Below are positions 52,084 through 61,313 of a DNA stretch of 64,000 bases, one piece after another (the stretch's first letter is position 1; the number at the start of each line of letters is the position of its first letter). Position numbers and translations under genes: made by a program. The stretch lies in NCBI RefSeq assembly GCF_003815675.1, contig NZ_CP033918.1:1240001-1304000 (forward strand), in the 5' to 3' direction. This stretch comes from Chryseobacterium sp. G0186. Its GTDB lineage: Bacteria > Bacteroidota > Bacteroidia > Flavobacteriales > Weeksellaceae. Below the pieces are notes generated by a model that worked only from the letters and a program-made list of their open reading frames with translations, did no database searches and was not told the DNA's origin.

Positions 52084-52860
52084 TCAATTCTTATCTCCCA
52101 TTTTTTCTTTGATCTGTCTGATATCAGTTTTAATTTCTGTGATAAAATTTTGAATATGGTGTTCTGCAAATTCATCAGGCTCATATTCTTTGGTATTAAT
52201 ACTACAGGCAAACTCCCAGATCTCTTTAATTTCAGGCAATGGAATTTTATAAGGCTCATAAAATTGATTGTCAGCCTTTACCCATATACCATCTGCTTCA
52301 TGAAACTGAAATCTTTTGTAGCTGATACCATCATTGGTGGTAATGAAAACATACGTTCTGTCCGTTTTAAGGTCAGATAGATTTTCTACGTATTTTCCCA
52401 CGATATAGGTTCCGTTCTTATAGGGGGGCATTGAATCTCCGTCAGCTGGAAATGCCCTGAACTTACCCCCTTTTAAAAAAGGTAATGATATGGTCTCCAG
52501 ACTTTCTATGTATTCCGGATCTCCATAGCCATTCAGGTAGCCCATAGAAGCTTTTTGGGGGATAATCTCAATCTGATTATTCCCATCTTGATCAACCTTT
52601 ATAGGCAGAACAATCCTATTCTCAGGAAGCTCCATGAGTTCCTCGATAGAAAATTTTCTGACATCTACAGTCAACAATAAATCGATGCTTATGTTATAGA
52701 ATTTTGAAATTCTAAGCAATATTTCAATAGGAGGTTCTGTTCTGCCGTATTCATAGGCGACATATCTGGATCGGGTAAGAATTAATAGATCTGCCAGTTC
52801 TTGCTGAGTCATATTTTTCTTTCCTCTCAAAAACACGATGTTATCAGAGAATTTTGACAT
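52084..52860 (-). CDS. XRE/S24 LexA-like repressor
   Basis: A 258-residue regulator: N-terminal Cro-type HTH (MTQQELADLLILTRSRYVAYE) and a C-terminal S24/LexA-type domain. The candidate Ser-Lys dyad is S143 in DGDSMPP and K182 in ISYKRF, so self-cleavage or RecA response is plausible. A helical tail follows. ATG at 52860 (MSKFSDN) is preferred over the longer frame. Divergent from dinB with a 61-base shared operator region. By analogy with such cassettes it should repress dinB-dnaE, but that is inferred. Confidence 0.88.
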   Translation of the reverse strand: MSKFSDNIVFLRGKKNMTQQELADLLILTRSRYVAYEYGRTEPPIEILLRISKFYNISIDLLLTVDVRKFSIEELMELPENRIVLPIKVDQDGNNQIEIIPQKASMGYLNGYGDPEYIESLETISLPFLKGGKFRAFPADGDSMPPYKNGTYIVGKYVENLSDLKTDRTYVFITTNDGISYKRFQFHEADGIWVKADNQFYEPYKIPLPEIKEIWEFACSINTKEYEPDEFAEHHIQNFITEIKTDIRQIKEKMGDKN

Positions 52861-52878
52861 TGTTACAATTTTAGACAA

Positions 52879-52921
52879 CAAAAATACAAAATTTGTTTCA
52901 AAACGTGACTAATTTTGTCAC
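52879..52921. promoter_or_regulatory. Shared operator/promoter region of the S24 repressor and dinB
   Basis: GTGAC-TAATTTT-GTCAC (52905-52921) abuts the dinB ATG at 52922 and contains TAATTTTG, a TAnnTTTG match for plus-strand transcription. CAAAAATA (52879-52886) is the same box for the minus strand. ACAAA-A-TTTGT (52887-52897) adds a third palindrome. The dinB message would be nearly leaderless. Confidence 0.5.
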
Positions 52922-54064
52922 ATGGAAAGAGCAATTGTACATATGGATTTGGATACGTTCTTTGTTTCCTGTGAAAGGCTGAAAAACTCCGAACTGGAGA
53001 AAAAGCCTGTCATCATAGGAGGTGGAGACCGTGGTGTAGTGGCGTCCTGCTCTTATGAAACCCGTTTTTTCGGAGTCAGAAGCGCCATGCCGATTAAAAT
53101 GGCTTTACGGCTGTGTCCAGAAGCTAAAGTAATTAAGGGAGATATGGAAATGTATTCCAATATGTCCCATATGGTAACGGAAATTATCCAGGAAAAAGTT
53201 CCTGTTGTGGAAAAGGCAAGTATTGATGAATTTTATTTGGATTTATCCGGAATGGATAAGTTTTTCGGATGCTATAAGTGGACATATGAAATAGCGGAAA
53301 GCGTGCAGAAAAATACAGGTTTACCGATAAGTTTTGCGTTGTCTGCCAATAAAACCGTATCCAAAATCGGAACCGGAGAATCAAAGCCTACCGGAAGATT
53401 GGAAGTAAAACAGTCTGACATACAGCCGTTTTTAAATCCGCTTTCAGTAAAGAAGATTCCTATGGTGGGCGATGTTACTTTTCAGCTGCTCTCAAGACTG
53501 GGGATCAGAACCATACAGACCCTTTCAGAAATGCCTGTTGATGTACTAGGGCAATTGATTGGTAAAAACGGAAATGAACTCTGGAAAAAAGCACACGGAA
53601 TTGATGAGACCCCAGTAGTTCCCTATTCGGAAAGAAAATCCATCTCTACTGAAGATACTTTTGCCCAGGATACTATAGATATTCAGGGAATCAAAAGCAT
53701 TCTTTCCGGAATGGTTGAAAAGCTTTGCTATCAGCTCCGTGCAGAGAAGTGGCTGGTTTCTGTAGTAGTTGTGAAACTCAGATACTCTAATTTTGATACG
53801 GAAACCAAACAATGCAGGATTCCTTATACTTCCGCTGACCACACCCTGCTCAGGTATGTTTTGGAACTCTTTAAAAAGGTATATACCAGACGGATGAGAA
53901 TAAGACTGGTAGGGGTAAAGTTTACCGGACTGGTTCACGGATGCCATCAGATGGATCTTTTTGAAGATACGGAAGAATTAATATCACTCTATCAGACAAT
54001 GGATAAAATCAAGAACAGGTTTGGAACTTCAAGTGTAGGAAGAGCCTCAGGTTTATTAAAATAA
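52922..54064 (+). CDS. dinB: Y-family DNA polymerase (DinB/Pol IV-like)
   Basis: A 380-residue translesion polymerase. Catalytic acidic residues lie in VHMDLDTFF (D9) and KASIDEFYLDL (D102, E103). GVVASCSYETRFFGVRSAMP is the finger motif, and a HhH thumb plus little-finger domain follow. Slightly longer than the shortest DinB proteins and without a full clamp-binding tail that I can identify. Seven bases separate it from the dnaE-like gene. In many bacteria such pairs (ImuB/DinB with DnaE2) form an inducible mutagenic unit; here an S24 repressor replaces ImuA/LexA. Confidence 0.92.
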   Translation: MERAIVHMDLDTFFVSCERLKNSELEKKPVIIGGGDRGVVASCSYETRFFGVRSAMPIKMALRLCPEAKVIKGDMEMYSNMSHMVTEIIQEKVPVVEKASIDEFYLDLSGMDKFFGCYKWTYEIAESVQKNTGLPISFALSANKTVSKIGTGESKPTGRLEVKQSDIQPFLNPLSVKKIPMVGDVTFQLLSRLGIRTIQTLSEMPVDVLGQLIGKNGNELWKKAHGIDETPVVPYSERKSISTEDTFAQDTIDIQGIKSILSGMVEKLCYQLRAEKWLVSVVVVKLRYSNFDTETKQCRIPYTSADHTLLRYVLELFKKVYTRRMRIRLVGVKFTGLVHGCHQMDLFEDTEELISLYQTMDKIKNRFGTSSVGRASGLLK

Positions 54065-54071
54065 ATACAAG

Positions 54072-57000
54072 ATGTTTCTGAATTGTCATTCTTATCATAG
54101 CCTTCGGTATGGAACCATTTCTATTAAAGAACTGGTTGAGCAGGCTGTACATTTTAATATTAAAACCTTGGCTCTTACAGATATCAATACCATTACCGGG
54201 ATCTATGATTTCTACAAACTTTGTCAAGATCACCATATCAAACCGATCGTCGGAGTGGAAATAAGGCTTCAGGATGAACTGTATTATATCTGCCTGGCCA
54301 AAAATCAAAAAAGCATTGCAGAAGTCAACAGGCTTTTAACCGCATATAACTGTGAAGGCATAGAAATTCCTAAAACAAATCCTGATTTTACAGATACTTT
54401 TGTTATTTACCCACTGGAGAATATTCCTGAGAAATTAGCAGATCATGAATTTATAGGTATCAGACAGAACCAGTTAAATCTTTTGATTAAACCGGAATTT
54501 AAACAGTTCATTCATAAAATGGTTATTCTTCATCCGGTTACCTTTACCACCCCTGAAGAATATGAGCTTCATAAAATAGTAAGGGCTATTGATCACAATA
54601 CATTGATCAGTAAGCTTACAGAAGCTGATTACTGTAAAGACAACGAAATGTTTACTGATAAAAAAGAGCTTCTGGCTCAATTTTACCATGAGCCACAGAT
54701 TATTGAAAACACAAAGTATATTGTCAATGGCTGTCATTTTGATTTTGATTTTTCAACACCTAAAAACAAAAAGCATTTCACAGACAGCAAAGAAAATGAT
54801 TCTAAGCTTTTAAAAAAGTTAGCATATCAGGGACTTTCTAAGAGATATTCCGAGGATAATCTACAGGCGAAAGCAAGAGTGGATAAAGAATTGGGGGTTA
54901 TTGACCAGCTTAATTTCTGTGCTTATTTTCTCATCACCTGGGATATTATCCAATACAGCAACCGAATGGGGTTTATGCACGTAGGAAGAGGCAGCGGTGC
55001 TAATTCCATTGTCAGTTACTGCATCGGAATTACGGATATATGTCCTCTGGAGCTGGATCTGTATTTTGAACGGTTTCTAAACCTCAACCGCAAAACGCCT
55101 CCGGATTTTGACATAGACTGGAGCTGGCAGACCAGGGATATTATCCTTGAATATATTTTTGATAAATATGGTAAGAACCATGTTGCCTTCTGTGGAACCA
55201 ATGTTGAATTTAAATACCGTTCTATTTTCCGGGAAGTAGGAAAAGTATTTGGTCTTCCAAAAGAGGAATTGGACATGCTGGCAACCAAGCCCATCCAGGA
55301 ACATGATAATAATTCGGTATCCAGACAGGTTCATTACTACGGAAAACTTTTAGAAAAGTTTCCTAACCAGAGAAGCATGCACTCCTGTGGAATTCTGATA
55401 TCAGAAGAACCTATCACCAATTATTCCGCATTGGAAATGCCTCCCAAAGGTTTTCCGATTGTACAGTTCGATATGTACACTGCTGAAGAGATTGGCCTTG
55501 AAAAATTTGATATTCTCTCACAAAGTGGTTTAGGTACCATTAACGACACAATAAAGCTGGTGAAGGAAAAAAGAGGAATTGATATTAATATCCGGGACAC
55601 TTCCCTTTCAAAAGACGAAGCCCGATGCAATGAATTCTTAAGCTCCGGCAAAACCATCGGTTGTTTTTATATTGAATCTCCCGCTATGCGGGGGTTACTC
55701 AGAAGACTGAAATGTGACAATTACAAAGTGCTGGTTGCAGCCTCTTCCATTATTAGACCCGGCGTAGCCCAAAGCGGGATGATGCGGGAGTATATTTTCA
55801 GGCATAATAATCCCACAAAATTTGAGTACTTCCATGGGGTTTTTGAAAAAGAACTAGGAGAAACCTACGGTATTATGGTATACCAGGAAGATGTTATTAA
55901 AATTGCACTGCACTTCGGAGGATTATCCGCCCCTGATGGTGACGTCCTGAGACGGGCCATGAGCGGTAAGGGACGGTCTTTATCTGCTTTACAGAAAGTA
56001 AAAGATAACTTCTTTGAATCCTGTAAAAAGCTGGGACACCCTGAACAGCTATCTATGGAAGTATACCGGCAGATAGAATCATTTGCAGGATACTCATTCT
56101 GTAAAGCTCATTCTGCTTCTTATGCCGTTGAAAGCTATCAGAGTTTATACCTTAAGGTCTACTATCCTATCGAATTTATGGTTTCTGCGATCAATAACGG
56201 CGGAGGTTTCTACAGGACTGAAGTCTACATTCATGAGGCCAGAATGTCGGGAGCTGCAATTCATAATCCCTGTGTCAATCTGAGTGAATATCAGACAACG
56301 GTCTATGGTTCGGACGTTTATTTGGGATTGATGCATATTGAAAGGTTGGAACTTAAATTAGCGAAACTTATTCCTGAAGAAAGAAATCAGAATGGAGAGT
56401 ATACTTCCCTGGAAAATTTTGTTAAGAGAATTCCTATTGGCATCGAAACACTACAAATTTTAATCTTTATCGGAGCATTCCGCTTTACCGGAAAACAGAA
56501 ACATGAACTGCTGATTGAATCAAGGTTTCTTTTGGGAAATAATAAAATAACTTTCAGGCATCCGACTTTATTAGAAGAACCACAGAAAAATTATCAGCTT
56601 CCTTCTATAGAAAGAAACCCATTTGAGGATGCTTTTGATGAAATAGAAATATTAGGTTTCACCGTTTCATTCAGCCCTTTTGATTTATTACAAACCCGAT
56701 ACAGAGGTTCTGTTCTGGTAAAGAATTTATTGAAGTTTCATAAACATCAAGTTAAAATGCTGGCCTATCTGATTTCAAGAAAGCATGTTCCTACCAAAAA
56801 AGGGACGATGTACTTCGGAACCTGGATTGATGCTGTAGGAGAATATTTTGATACTGCTCATTTTCCAAATTGCCTAAAAGAATATCCTTTTCAAGGTGGT
56901 GGTTGCTATCTTTTATTGGGAACAGTAGAGGTCGATTTCCACTTCCCCACTGTTACCATTCATAAAATGGCGAAAATGCCTTTTATTCCAGATCCAAGAT

Positions 57001-57122
57001 ATTCTATGGATAAAGAAAAAGCATTGGAAGCCCAGCGCAATCTTCATGAAGATATCAGTATGACTTGGCGCAAGCCATATCCGCAGGAACATGAAATTGG
57101 ATTGCCAAGACAAAAGATGTAG
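54072..57122 (+). CDS. dnaE2: DNA polymerase III alpha-like protein (DnaE2 type)
   Basis: A 1016-residue C-family polymerase: N-terminal PHP domain (NCHSYHSLRYGTIS), the palm with PDFDIDWSW (catalytic D345 and D347), VGRGSGANS, FCKAHSASYA in the fingers, and a C-terminal OB-like region. It is about 150 residues shorter than replicative DnaE and close to error-prone DnaE2 in length; operonic pairing with dinB and the absence of other replisome genes support the DnaE2 assignment. It should cooperate with the Y-family enzyme in lesion bypass. Confidence 0.88.
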   Translation: MFLNCHSYHSLRYGTISIKELVEQAVHFNIKTLALTDINTITGIYDFYKLCQDHHIKPIVGVEIRLQDELYYICLAKNQKSIAEVNRLLTAYNCEGIEIPKTNPDFTDTFVIYPLENIPEKLADHEFIGIRQNQLNLLIKPEFKQFIHKMVILHPVTFTTPEEYELHKIVRAIDHNTLISKLTEADYCKDNEMFTDKKELLAQFYHEPQIIENTKYIVNGCHFDFDFSTPKNKKHFTDSKENDSKLLKKLAYQGLSKRYSEDNLQAKARVDKELGVIDQLNFCAYFLITWDIIQYSNRMGFMHVGRGSGANSIVSYCIGITDICPLELDLYFERFLNLNRKTPPDFDIDWSWQTRDIILEYIFDKYGKNHVAFCGTNVEFKYRSIFREVGKVFGLPKEELDMLATKPIQEHDNNSVSRQVHYYGKLLEKFPNQRSMHSCGILISEEPITNYSALEMPPKGFPIVQFDMYTAEEIGLEKFDILSQSGLGTINDTIKLVKEKRGIDINIRDTSLSKDEARCNEFLSSGKTIGCFYIESPAMRGLLRRLKCDNYKVLVAASSIIRPGVAQSGMMREYIFRHNNPTKFEYFHGVFEKELGETYGIMVYQEDVIKIALHFGGLSAPDGDVLRRAMSGKGRSLSALQKVKDNFFESCKKLGHPEQLSMEVYRQIESFAGYSFCKAHSASYAVESYQSLYLKVYYPIEFMVSAINNGGGFYRTEVYIHEARMSGAAIHNPCVNLSEYQTTVYGSDVYLGLMHIERLELKLAKLIPEERNQNGEYTSLENFVKRIPIGIETLQILIFIGAFRFTGKQKHELLIESRFLLGNNKITFRHPTLLEEPQKNYQLPSIERNPFEDAFDEIEILGFTVSFSPFDLLQTRYRGSVLVKNLLKFHKHQVKMLAYLISRKHVPTKKGTMYFGTWIDAVGEYFDTAHFPNCLKEYPFQGGGCYLLLGTVEVDFHFPTVTIHKMAKMPFIPDPRYSMDKEKALEAQRNLHEDISMTWRKPYPQEHEIGLPRQKM

Positions 57123-57266
57123 CATCCGAAATTTCTTTTCTTAAAAAAGATATCTTTAATTGCTTTTCAGTATTTATCTAGAATTCTGAATAAGAGTTTA
57201 GTTTGATATCTGGTACATTTAAGTATATTATTACCTTAAAACTTCAGTATTCTTACTACTCAACAG
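57123..57266. other. AT-rich intergenic stretch downstream of dnaE2
   Basis: Only T-rich sequence and no clear terminator hairpin. The regulatory repeats of the next gene begin at 57267. Confidence 0.4.
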
Positions 57267-57328
57267 TAAAATGTTTCGTTTTTACAGTTGAACGTTTCAT
57301 TTATAGCTACATCATTTTTTTAACTTTG
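57267..57328 (+). promoter_or_regulatory. Direct repeats and -7 box of the AraC regulator gene
   Basis: GTTTCGTTTTTA (57273-57284) and GTTTCATTTATA (57294-57305) are repeats with starts 21 bases apart, two helical turns. TAACTTTG at 57321-57328 matches the TAnnTTTG box; the ATG follows at 57352. This layout fits AraC-type binding, probably autoregulation. Confidence 0.55.
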
Positions 57329-57351
57329 CAGGATAAACATTTTTTGTAGAA

Positions 57352-58197
57352 ATGGCAAAATCATACAACATACCAGCGTTCTTAAAGTACATTAACATAA
57401 ATGGTAAAAACGACGATGGTGTTCAGGTAATTCATTACGATGAGCATAAAAATATATTGTTGAAATCGCCCCCTGTACAACTGGAATTTTACCTGATGGC
57501 TATCAAAAGTAATATAGATGTGTTTCCCCCAGTGGAAGAAATGTCAAGTTCTTATCTCTTTCTTGATAAACCGGGAAATATTATGGAATGGGATTTGTCC
57601 GGTCCATTTATCGGTTATGGTATTTTTGTGAATGCAAAATTATTGGATAAGTTTGCAAAAGATTATACTTTCACAGGCTATACCCGCCATGAAGCACTTT
57701 TTTTGACTGACAGGGAAAGTAAAATTTTATATGATCTTTTTATAAAGGCTCACGAAGAATATCAACGAGAAAGCTTTTCACAGGATGTGCTTATCTCCTA
57801 TGCAACTTTAATTCTTTCTTACACACAAACTTTCTATGAACGTCAGTTTGAAGCCCGAAGTAAAGTTTACAATAAGGTTGTGGCTGATTTTTATAAACAA
57901 TTAGATCAATACTTTGAAAATGACAATAAAGAGGAATTCCCCACAGTCAATTATTTTGCATCAAAAGCCAATCTTTCCGTCAATTATTTTGGCGATGTTA
58001 TCAAGCATTTTACGGGACAATCACCCATAGAACACATTCATCAATATATCATTCAAGTAGCTAAGAAAAAATTACGGGAAACCAAACTTACTATTAATGA
58101 GATTGCATATAGTCTAGGCTTTGAATATCCCACTTATTTTACCCGTTTCTTCCGCAAAAAAACGGGTATCTCCCCTAAAGTTTTTAGAAATCAGTAA
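57352..58197 (+). CDS. AraC-family transcriptional regulator
   Basis: A 281-residue regulator with an N-terminal cupin-like sensing domain (about 1-165) and a C-terminal double HTH: FASKANLSVNYFGDVIKHF, then LTINEIAYSLGFEYPTYFTRFFRKKTGISP. Length is normal. It is followed by the same repeat motif found in its own promoter and then by five co-directional enzyme genes, so it most likely activates or represses that set in response to a small organic ligand. Confidence 0.9.
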   Translation: MAKSYNIPAFLKYININGKNDDGVQVIHYDEHKNILLKSPPVQLEFYLMAIKSNIDVFPPVEEMSSSYLFLDKPGNIMEWDLSGPFIGYGIFVNAKLLDKFAKDYTFTGYTRHEALFLTDRESKILYDLFIKAHEEYQRESFSQDVLISYATLILSYTQTFYERQFEARSKVYNKVVADFYKQLDQYFENDNKEEFPTVNYFASKANLSVNYFGDVIKHFTGQSPIEHIHQYIIQVAKKKLRETKLTINEIAYSLGFEYPTYFTRFFRKKTGISPKVFRNQ

Positions 58198-58257
58198 AAC
58201 GTTTCGTTTTTAAAGTATTTTGTTTTCAAATCTAACCTAAAGGTCTGTTTACCTTTG
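58196..58257 (+). promoter_or_regulatory. AraC-type repeats and -7 box of the hydrolase operon
   Basis: GTTTCGTTTTTA (58201-58212) is identical to the 57273 copy. A weaker half-site GTTTTCAAAT starts at 58222, again 21 bases away. TACCTTTG (58250-58257) matches TAnnTTTG. The ATG of the hydrolase is at 58314. Confidence 0.5.
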
Positions 58258-58313
58258 TTCTATCAAAGAGATTGAATGTTTGACATTCAATTTAAAAGAA
58301 AAAGAACAAGACG

Positions 58314-59219
58314 ATGAAACAGTCAATAAAATTCAAAAATGGAGAAATCGACATGGCCGGAAATATTTTCCTTCCTAAAGATTTCAATCAAACAAATAAG
58401 TACCCTGCAATTGTAATTGGGCACCCTGCCGGAGGCGTAAAAGAACAGACAGCCGGAATATACGCTGAAAAAATGGCAGAGAAAGGATTCGTGACGCTTG
58501 CTTTTGATGCCAGTTATCAAGGTGAAAGTGGCGGCCTTCCAAGGAACACCGAAAAGCCATCAGCCAGAGTTGGTGATATTAGTGCTGCTGTTGATTTTCT
58601 GACAACATTACCCTACGTTGATGTAGAACATATCGGTGGAATTGGTATCTGTGCCAGTGGAGGATATTTTGTTGCCGCCACAAAAGAAGATAAACGTATC
58701 AAAGCCCTGACAACAGTAAGCGGTGTTGATATCGGAAAGATGTACCATGAGGGATGGAACGGAAAAGGAGGAACAGTTAATATAGAGGAAACATTAAAAA
58801 CTGTAGCAAATCAACGTACAGCTGAAGCTGGAGGAGCAGAGCCTATATTCCTGAATTGGTTGGGTGATCGCAATCCTGAATATGGTAAAGAAGCAACAGA
58901 CGGCTATGATTACTATCGTACTGAAAGAGCACAGCATCCTAATTCTACAGGAGCATTTCTATTAACCGATTTAAACAGACTTATTAATTTCAGAGCATTT
59001 GACAGGATTGAAACTTTATTAACACAACCCTTACTTGTGATTGCAGGCAGTGAAGCCAATTCCAAATGGAACAGTGATTTCCTCTACGCTAACGCAGGAA
59101 GCAAGATTAAGGAGTATTTCATTGTGGATGGAGCCAATCATTTCGATTTGTATGATATTCCACAATATGTAGATCAGGGTATTGAAAGAATGACCCAATT
59201 TTTCAGAGACAACCTTTAA
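58314..59219 (+). CDS. Alpha/beta hydrolase, dienelactone-hydrolase/YcjY-like (copy 1)
   Basis: A 301-residue hydrolase. The oxyanion region is VIGHPAGGVKEQTAG. The nucleophile elbow GICASGG places Cys113 where dienelactone hydrolases have a catalytic cysteine. Asp and His are expected in the AGSEANSKW region and VDGANHFDLYD. No signal peptide, so cytoplasmic. About half identical in motifs to the next gene. Substrate unknown; lactone or ester cleavage is likely from the fold. Confidence 0.85.
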   Translation: MKQSIKFKNGEIDMAGNIFLPKDFNQTNKYPAIVIGHPAGGVKEQTAGIYAEKMAEKGFVTLAFDASYQGESGGLPRNTEKPSARVGDISAAVDFLTTLPYVDVEHIGGIGICASGGYFVAATKEDKRIKALTTVSGVDIGKMYHEGWNGKGGTVNIEETLKTVANQRTAEAGGAEPIFLNWLGDRNPEYGKEATDGYDYYRTERAQHPNSTGAFLLTDLNRLINFRAFDRIETLLTQPLLVIAGSEANSKWNSDFLYANAGSKIKEYFIVDGANHFDLYDIPQYVDQGIERMTQFFRDNL

Positions 59220-59255
59220 ACAACAAATACATATTAATTTCTAAAATTTAATACA

Positions 59256-60167
59256 ATGAAAAAATCAGTGAAATTTAAGGCACTTTATTGGGATATTGCA
59301 GCAGACCTTCTTTTCCCTCCAAATTTTGACGAAAACAAAAAATATCCTGTTATCATCAGTACGCATCCAATTGGAAGTTGTAAAGAGCAAACTTCAGGAA
59401 ACGTTTACGGACAGGCATTTGCAGATGCAGGTTTTGTAGTATTGGTTCCCGATGCTTCTTTTCAAGGTGAAAGCGGTGGAGAACCAAGGTTTTTGGAAGA
59501 TCCTTCGTTCCGTGTAGAAGATTACAGCTATGCGTGTGACTATCTTGTAACGCTTCCTTTTGTTGATGAAAACCGTATCGGTGCATTAGGGATGTGTGGT
59601 GCAGGTGGTTATGTTATCAGCGCAACGATGAAAGAACGCCGTATTAAGGCAGTTGCAACTCTTACCGGGGCAAACTATGGTCGTGTAATGCGTGAGTTTG
59701 GAGATCCTATTGCCAACCTTGAAGCAATTGCAGCACAAAGAACCGCTGAGGCAAGAGGTGCAGCTCTTAGAGTTGACCAGGGGCTTTATCCAACCTATGA
59801 AATGGCACAAGAAGCAGGTGCGGACATCGACCTTTTAGAAGCAACAGAATATTACCGTACTTCACGTGGCGAAAAACCAAATGGGGTAAACAAAACCTTA
59901 TTCTCTCATAATGCATCAGCATTGACCTGGGATGCATACAATTTAGCTGAGAAATTATTAACGCAACCATTATTGGTCATCGTAGGTCGCAAACCGGGGG
60001 CTTTTGGTGCGTATAGAGATGGTTTTGAAATCATTCGTCGTTCAGCTTCTATTAAAAAAGAATTGGTCGTTGTTGATGGATGGTCACACTATGATCTTTA
60101 TGATAAACCGGAACCGGTGAAAACTGCATTAGATAAATTGATCCCTTTCTATCAAGAGAACCTTTAA
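59256..60167 (+). CDS. Alpha/beta hydrolase, dienelactone-hydrolase/YcjY-like (copy 2)
   Basis: A 303-residue paralogue of the preceding protein with the same skeleton: STHPIGSCKEQTSG, nucleophile elbow GMCGAGG with Cys114, and VDGWSHYDLYD carrying the catalytic His. The serine next to the cysteine in copy 1 (CAS) is not conserved (CGA), consistent with Cys as the nucleophile. It starts 36 bases after copy 1 in the same operon and is followed by a terminator hairpin, so the downstream cupin may be transcribed at a lower level. Confidence 0.85.
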   Translation: MKKSVKFKALYWDIAADLLFPPNFDENKKYPVIISTHPIGSCKEQTSGNVYGQAFADAGFVVLVPDASFQGESGGEPRFLEDPSFRVEDYSYACDYLVTLPFVDENRIGALGMCGAGGYVISATMKERRIKAVATLTGANYGRVMREFGDPIANLEAIAAQRTAEARGAALRVDQGLYPTYEMAQEAGADIDLLEATEYYRTSRGEKPNGVNKTLFSHNASALTWDAYNLAEKLLTQPLLVIVGRKPGAFGAYRDGFEIIRRSASIKKELVVVDGWSHYDLYDKPEPVKTALDKLIPFYQENL

Positions 60168-60185
60168 TCATTAACTGTAAATAAT

Positions 60186-60223
60186 GCCAATGGCTTTATC
60201 TATGGTAAGGTCATTGGCTTTTT
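60186..60223 (+). terminator. Terminator after the second hydrolase
   Basis: GCCAATG (60186-60192) pairs with CATTGGC (60212-60218) and is followed by TTTTT. The gap to the cupin start at 60240 is short, so it may be an intra-operon attenuator. Confidence 0.6.
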
Positions 60224-60239
60224 CCATTCAACTAAAAAA

Positions 60240-60641
60240 ATGTACACAGAAAAAGAAATAACGGCAATGGGTTATAACCCTGCTCCGGAAAGTTATTTTA
60301 CAGGAAGAGCTTTGCTAAAAACATATGTAAATCCGGATGAAAGAACCAATGCCTATATCGGTGAGGTCTTATTCGAAGCAGGAACCCGTACCAAGTGGCA
60401 TACTCATGAAAGTAACCAAATTTTATTGGTACGCGAAGGTATTTGCTTATATCAGGAAGAAGGAAAGCCAATACAAAAAATAAAAGCAGGGGATTTTGTG
60501 AACGTTATGCCCGGTATAAAGCACTGGCACGGCGCATCACCTGATGGTATTATGATTCATACGGCAATAGGACTTAATACTGAAAAAGGACTCGTAAACT
60601 GGATGGAACCAGTGTCTGATGAAGAGTACAATCAATACTAA
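60240..60641 (+). CDS. Single-domain cupin protein
   Basis: A 133-residue cupin. Motif 1 is RTKWHTHESNQILLVREG with the metal-binding His pair and a following Gln, and motif 2 is DFVNVMPGIKHWHGASPDG with the distal His. Small cupins of this form bind Fe, Mn or Zn and act as isomerases or dioxygenases, or as carboxymuconolactone-type auxiliary proteins in aromatic metabolism. The last bases overlap the open frame of the next gene, and it lies in the AraC-controlled set. Confidence 0.88.
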   Translation: MYTEKEITAMGYNPAPESYFTGRALLKTYVNPDERTNAYIGEVLFEAGTRTKWHTHESNQILLVREGICLYQEEGKPIQKIKAGDFVNVMPGIKHWHGASPDGIMIHTAIGLNTEKGLVNWMEPVSDEEYNQY

Positions 60642-60654
60642 ATACAAATTAAAT

Positions 60655-61290
60655 ATGAAAACAAAAGTTTTAGTGTTAGGCGCTGGAGGAGCTATTGCAC
60701 ATCATGTTATATCATTTCTTCAGAAAAATGAAAATATAGAGCTGACTTTATTTGCAAGAAACAGTGAACACCTGGACAATTTTAAATCAACAGCGAGCAT
60801 TATCGAAGGGGATGTATTGAGCAAAGAAGATATAAACAATGTTATTAAAGGACAAGATATTGTTTATGCCAATCTTTCCGGAGCAGTTGATCAAATGGCG
60901 AAAATAATTATAGAGGCAATGTATGTTAATGGAGTCAATAGGTTGATTTTCGTAACTGCTTTGGGTATTTACAATGAAGTTGCCGGAAAATTTGGGGAGT
61001 GGAACAACCGCATGATAGGTTCTGAATTAGTAAGATACCGAAAAGCGGCTGATGCTATTGAAAAATCAACACTTAACTATACTATAGTACGCCCATCTTG
61101 GTTGACTGATAAGGATGAAACAGATTATGAAACAACACAAAAAGGCGAAAAGTTTACCGGAACAGAAGTCGCAAGAAAAGCCGTTGGAGCATATATCGTT
61201 TCTGTTATAGAAGAGCCATCAAAAGATGCGAAAGCAAGCGTAGGTGTACAAAAACCGGGTTCCGAAGGTGACAAACCTGCTTTTTATTAA
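60655..61290 (+). CDS. NmrA/SDR-like NAD(P)-binding reductase
   Basis: A 211-residue protein of the atypical short-chain dehydrogenase (NAD(P)-binding) group. The Rossmann motif VLVLGAGGAIAHHVI is at the N-terminus, with ASIIEGDVLS, YANLSGAVDQ and the later YTIVRPSWLTD segment typical of this class. ATG at 60655 (MKTKVLV) is preferred over the upstream in-frame ATG at 60619. Likely a reductase or redox sensor, 13 bases after the cupin gene. Confidence 0.85.
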   Translation: MKTKVLVLGAGGAIAHHVISFLQKNENIELTLFARNSEHLDNFKSTASIIEGDVLSKEDINNVIKGQDIVYANLSGAVDQMAKIIIEAMYVNGVNRLIFVTALGIYNEVAGKFGEWNNRMIGSELVRYRKAADAIEKSTLNYTIVRPSWLTDKDETDYETTQKGEKFTGTEVARKAVGAYIVSVIEEPSKDAKASVGVQKPGSEGDKPAFY

Positions 61291-61313
61291 TAATAAGCCA
61301 TTCATAAAATCAA

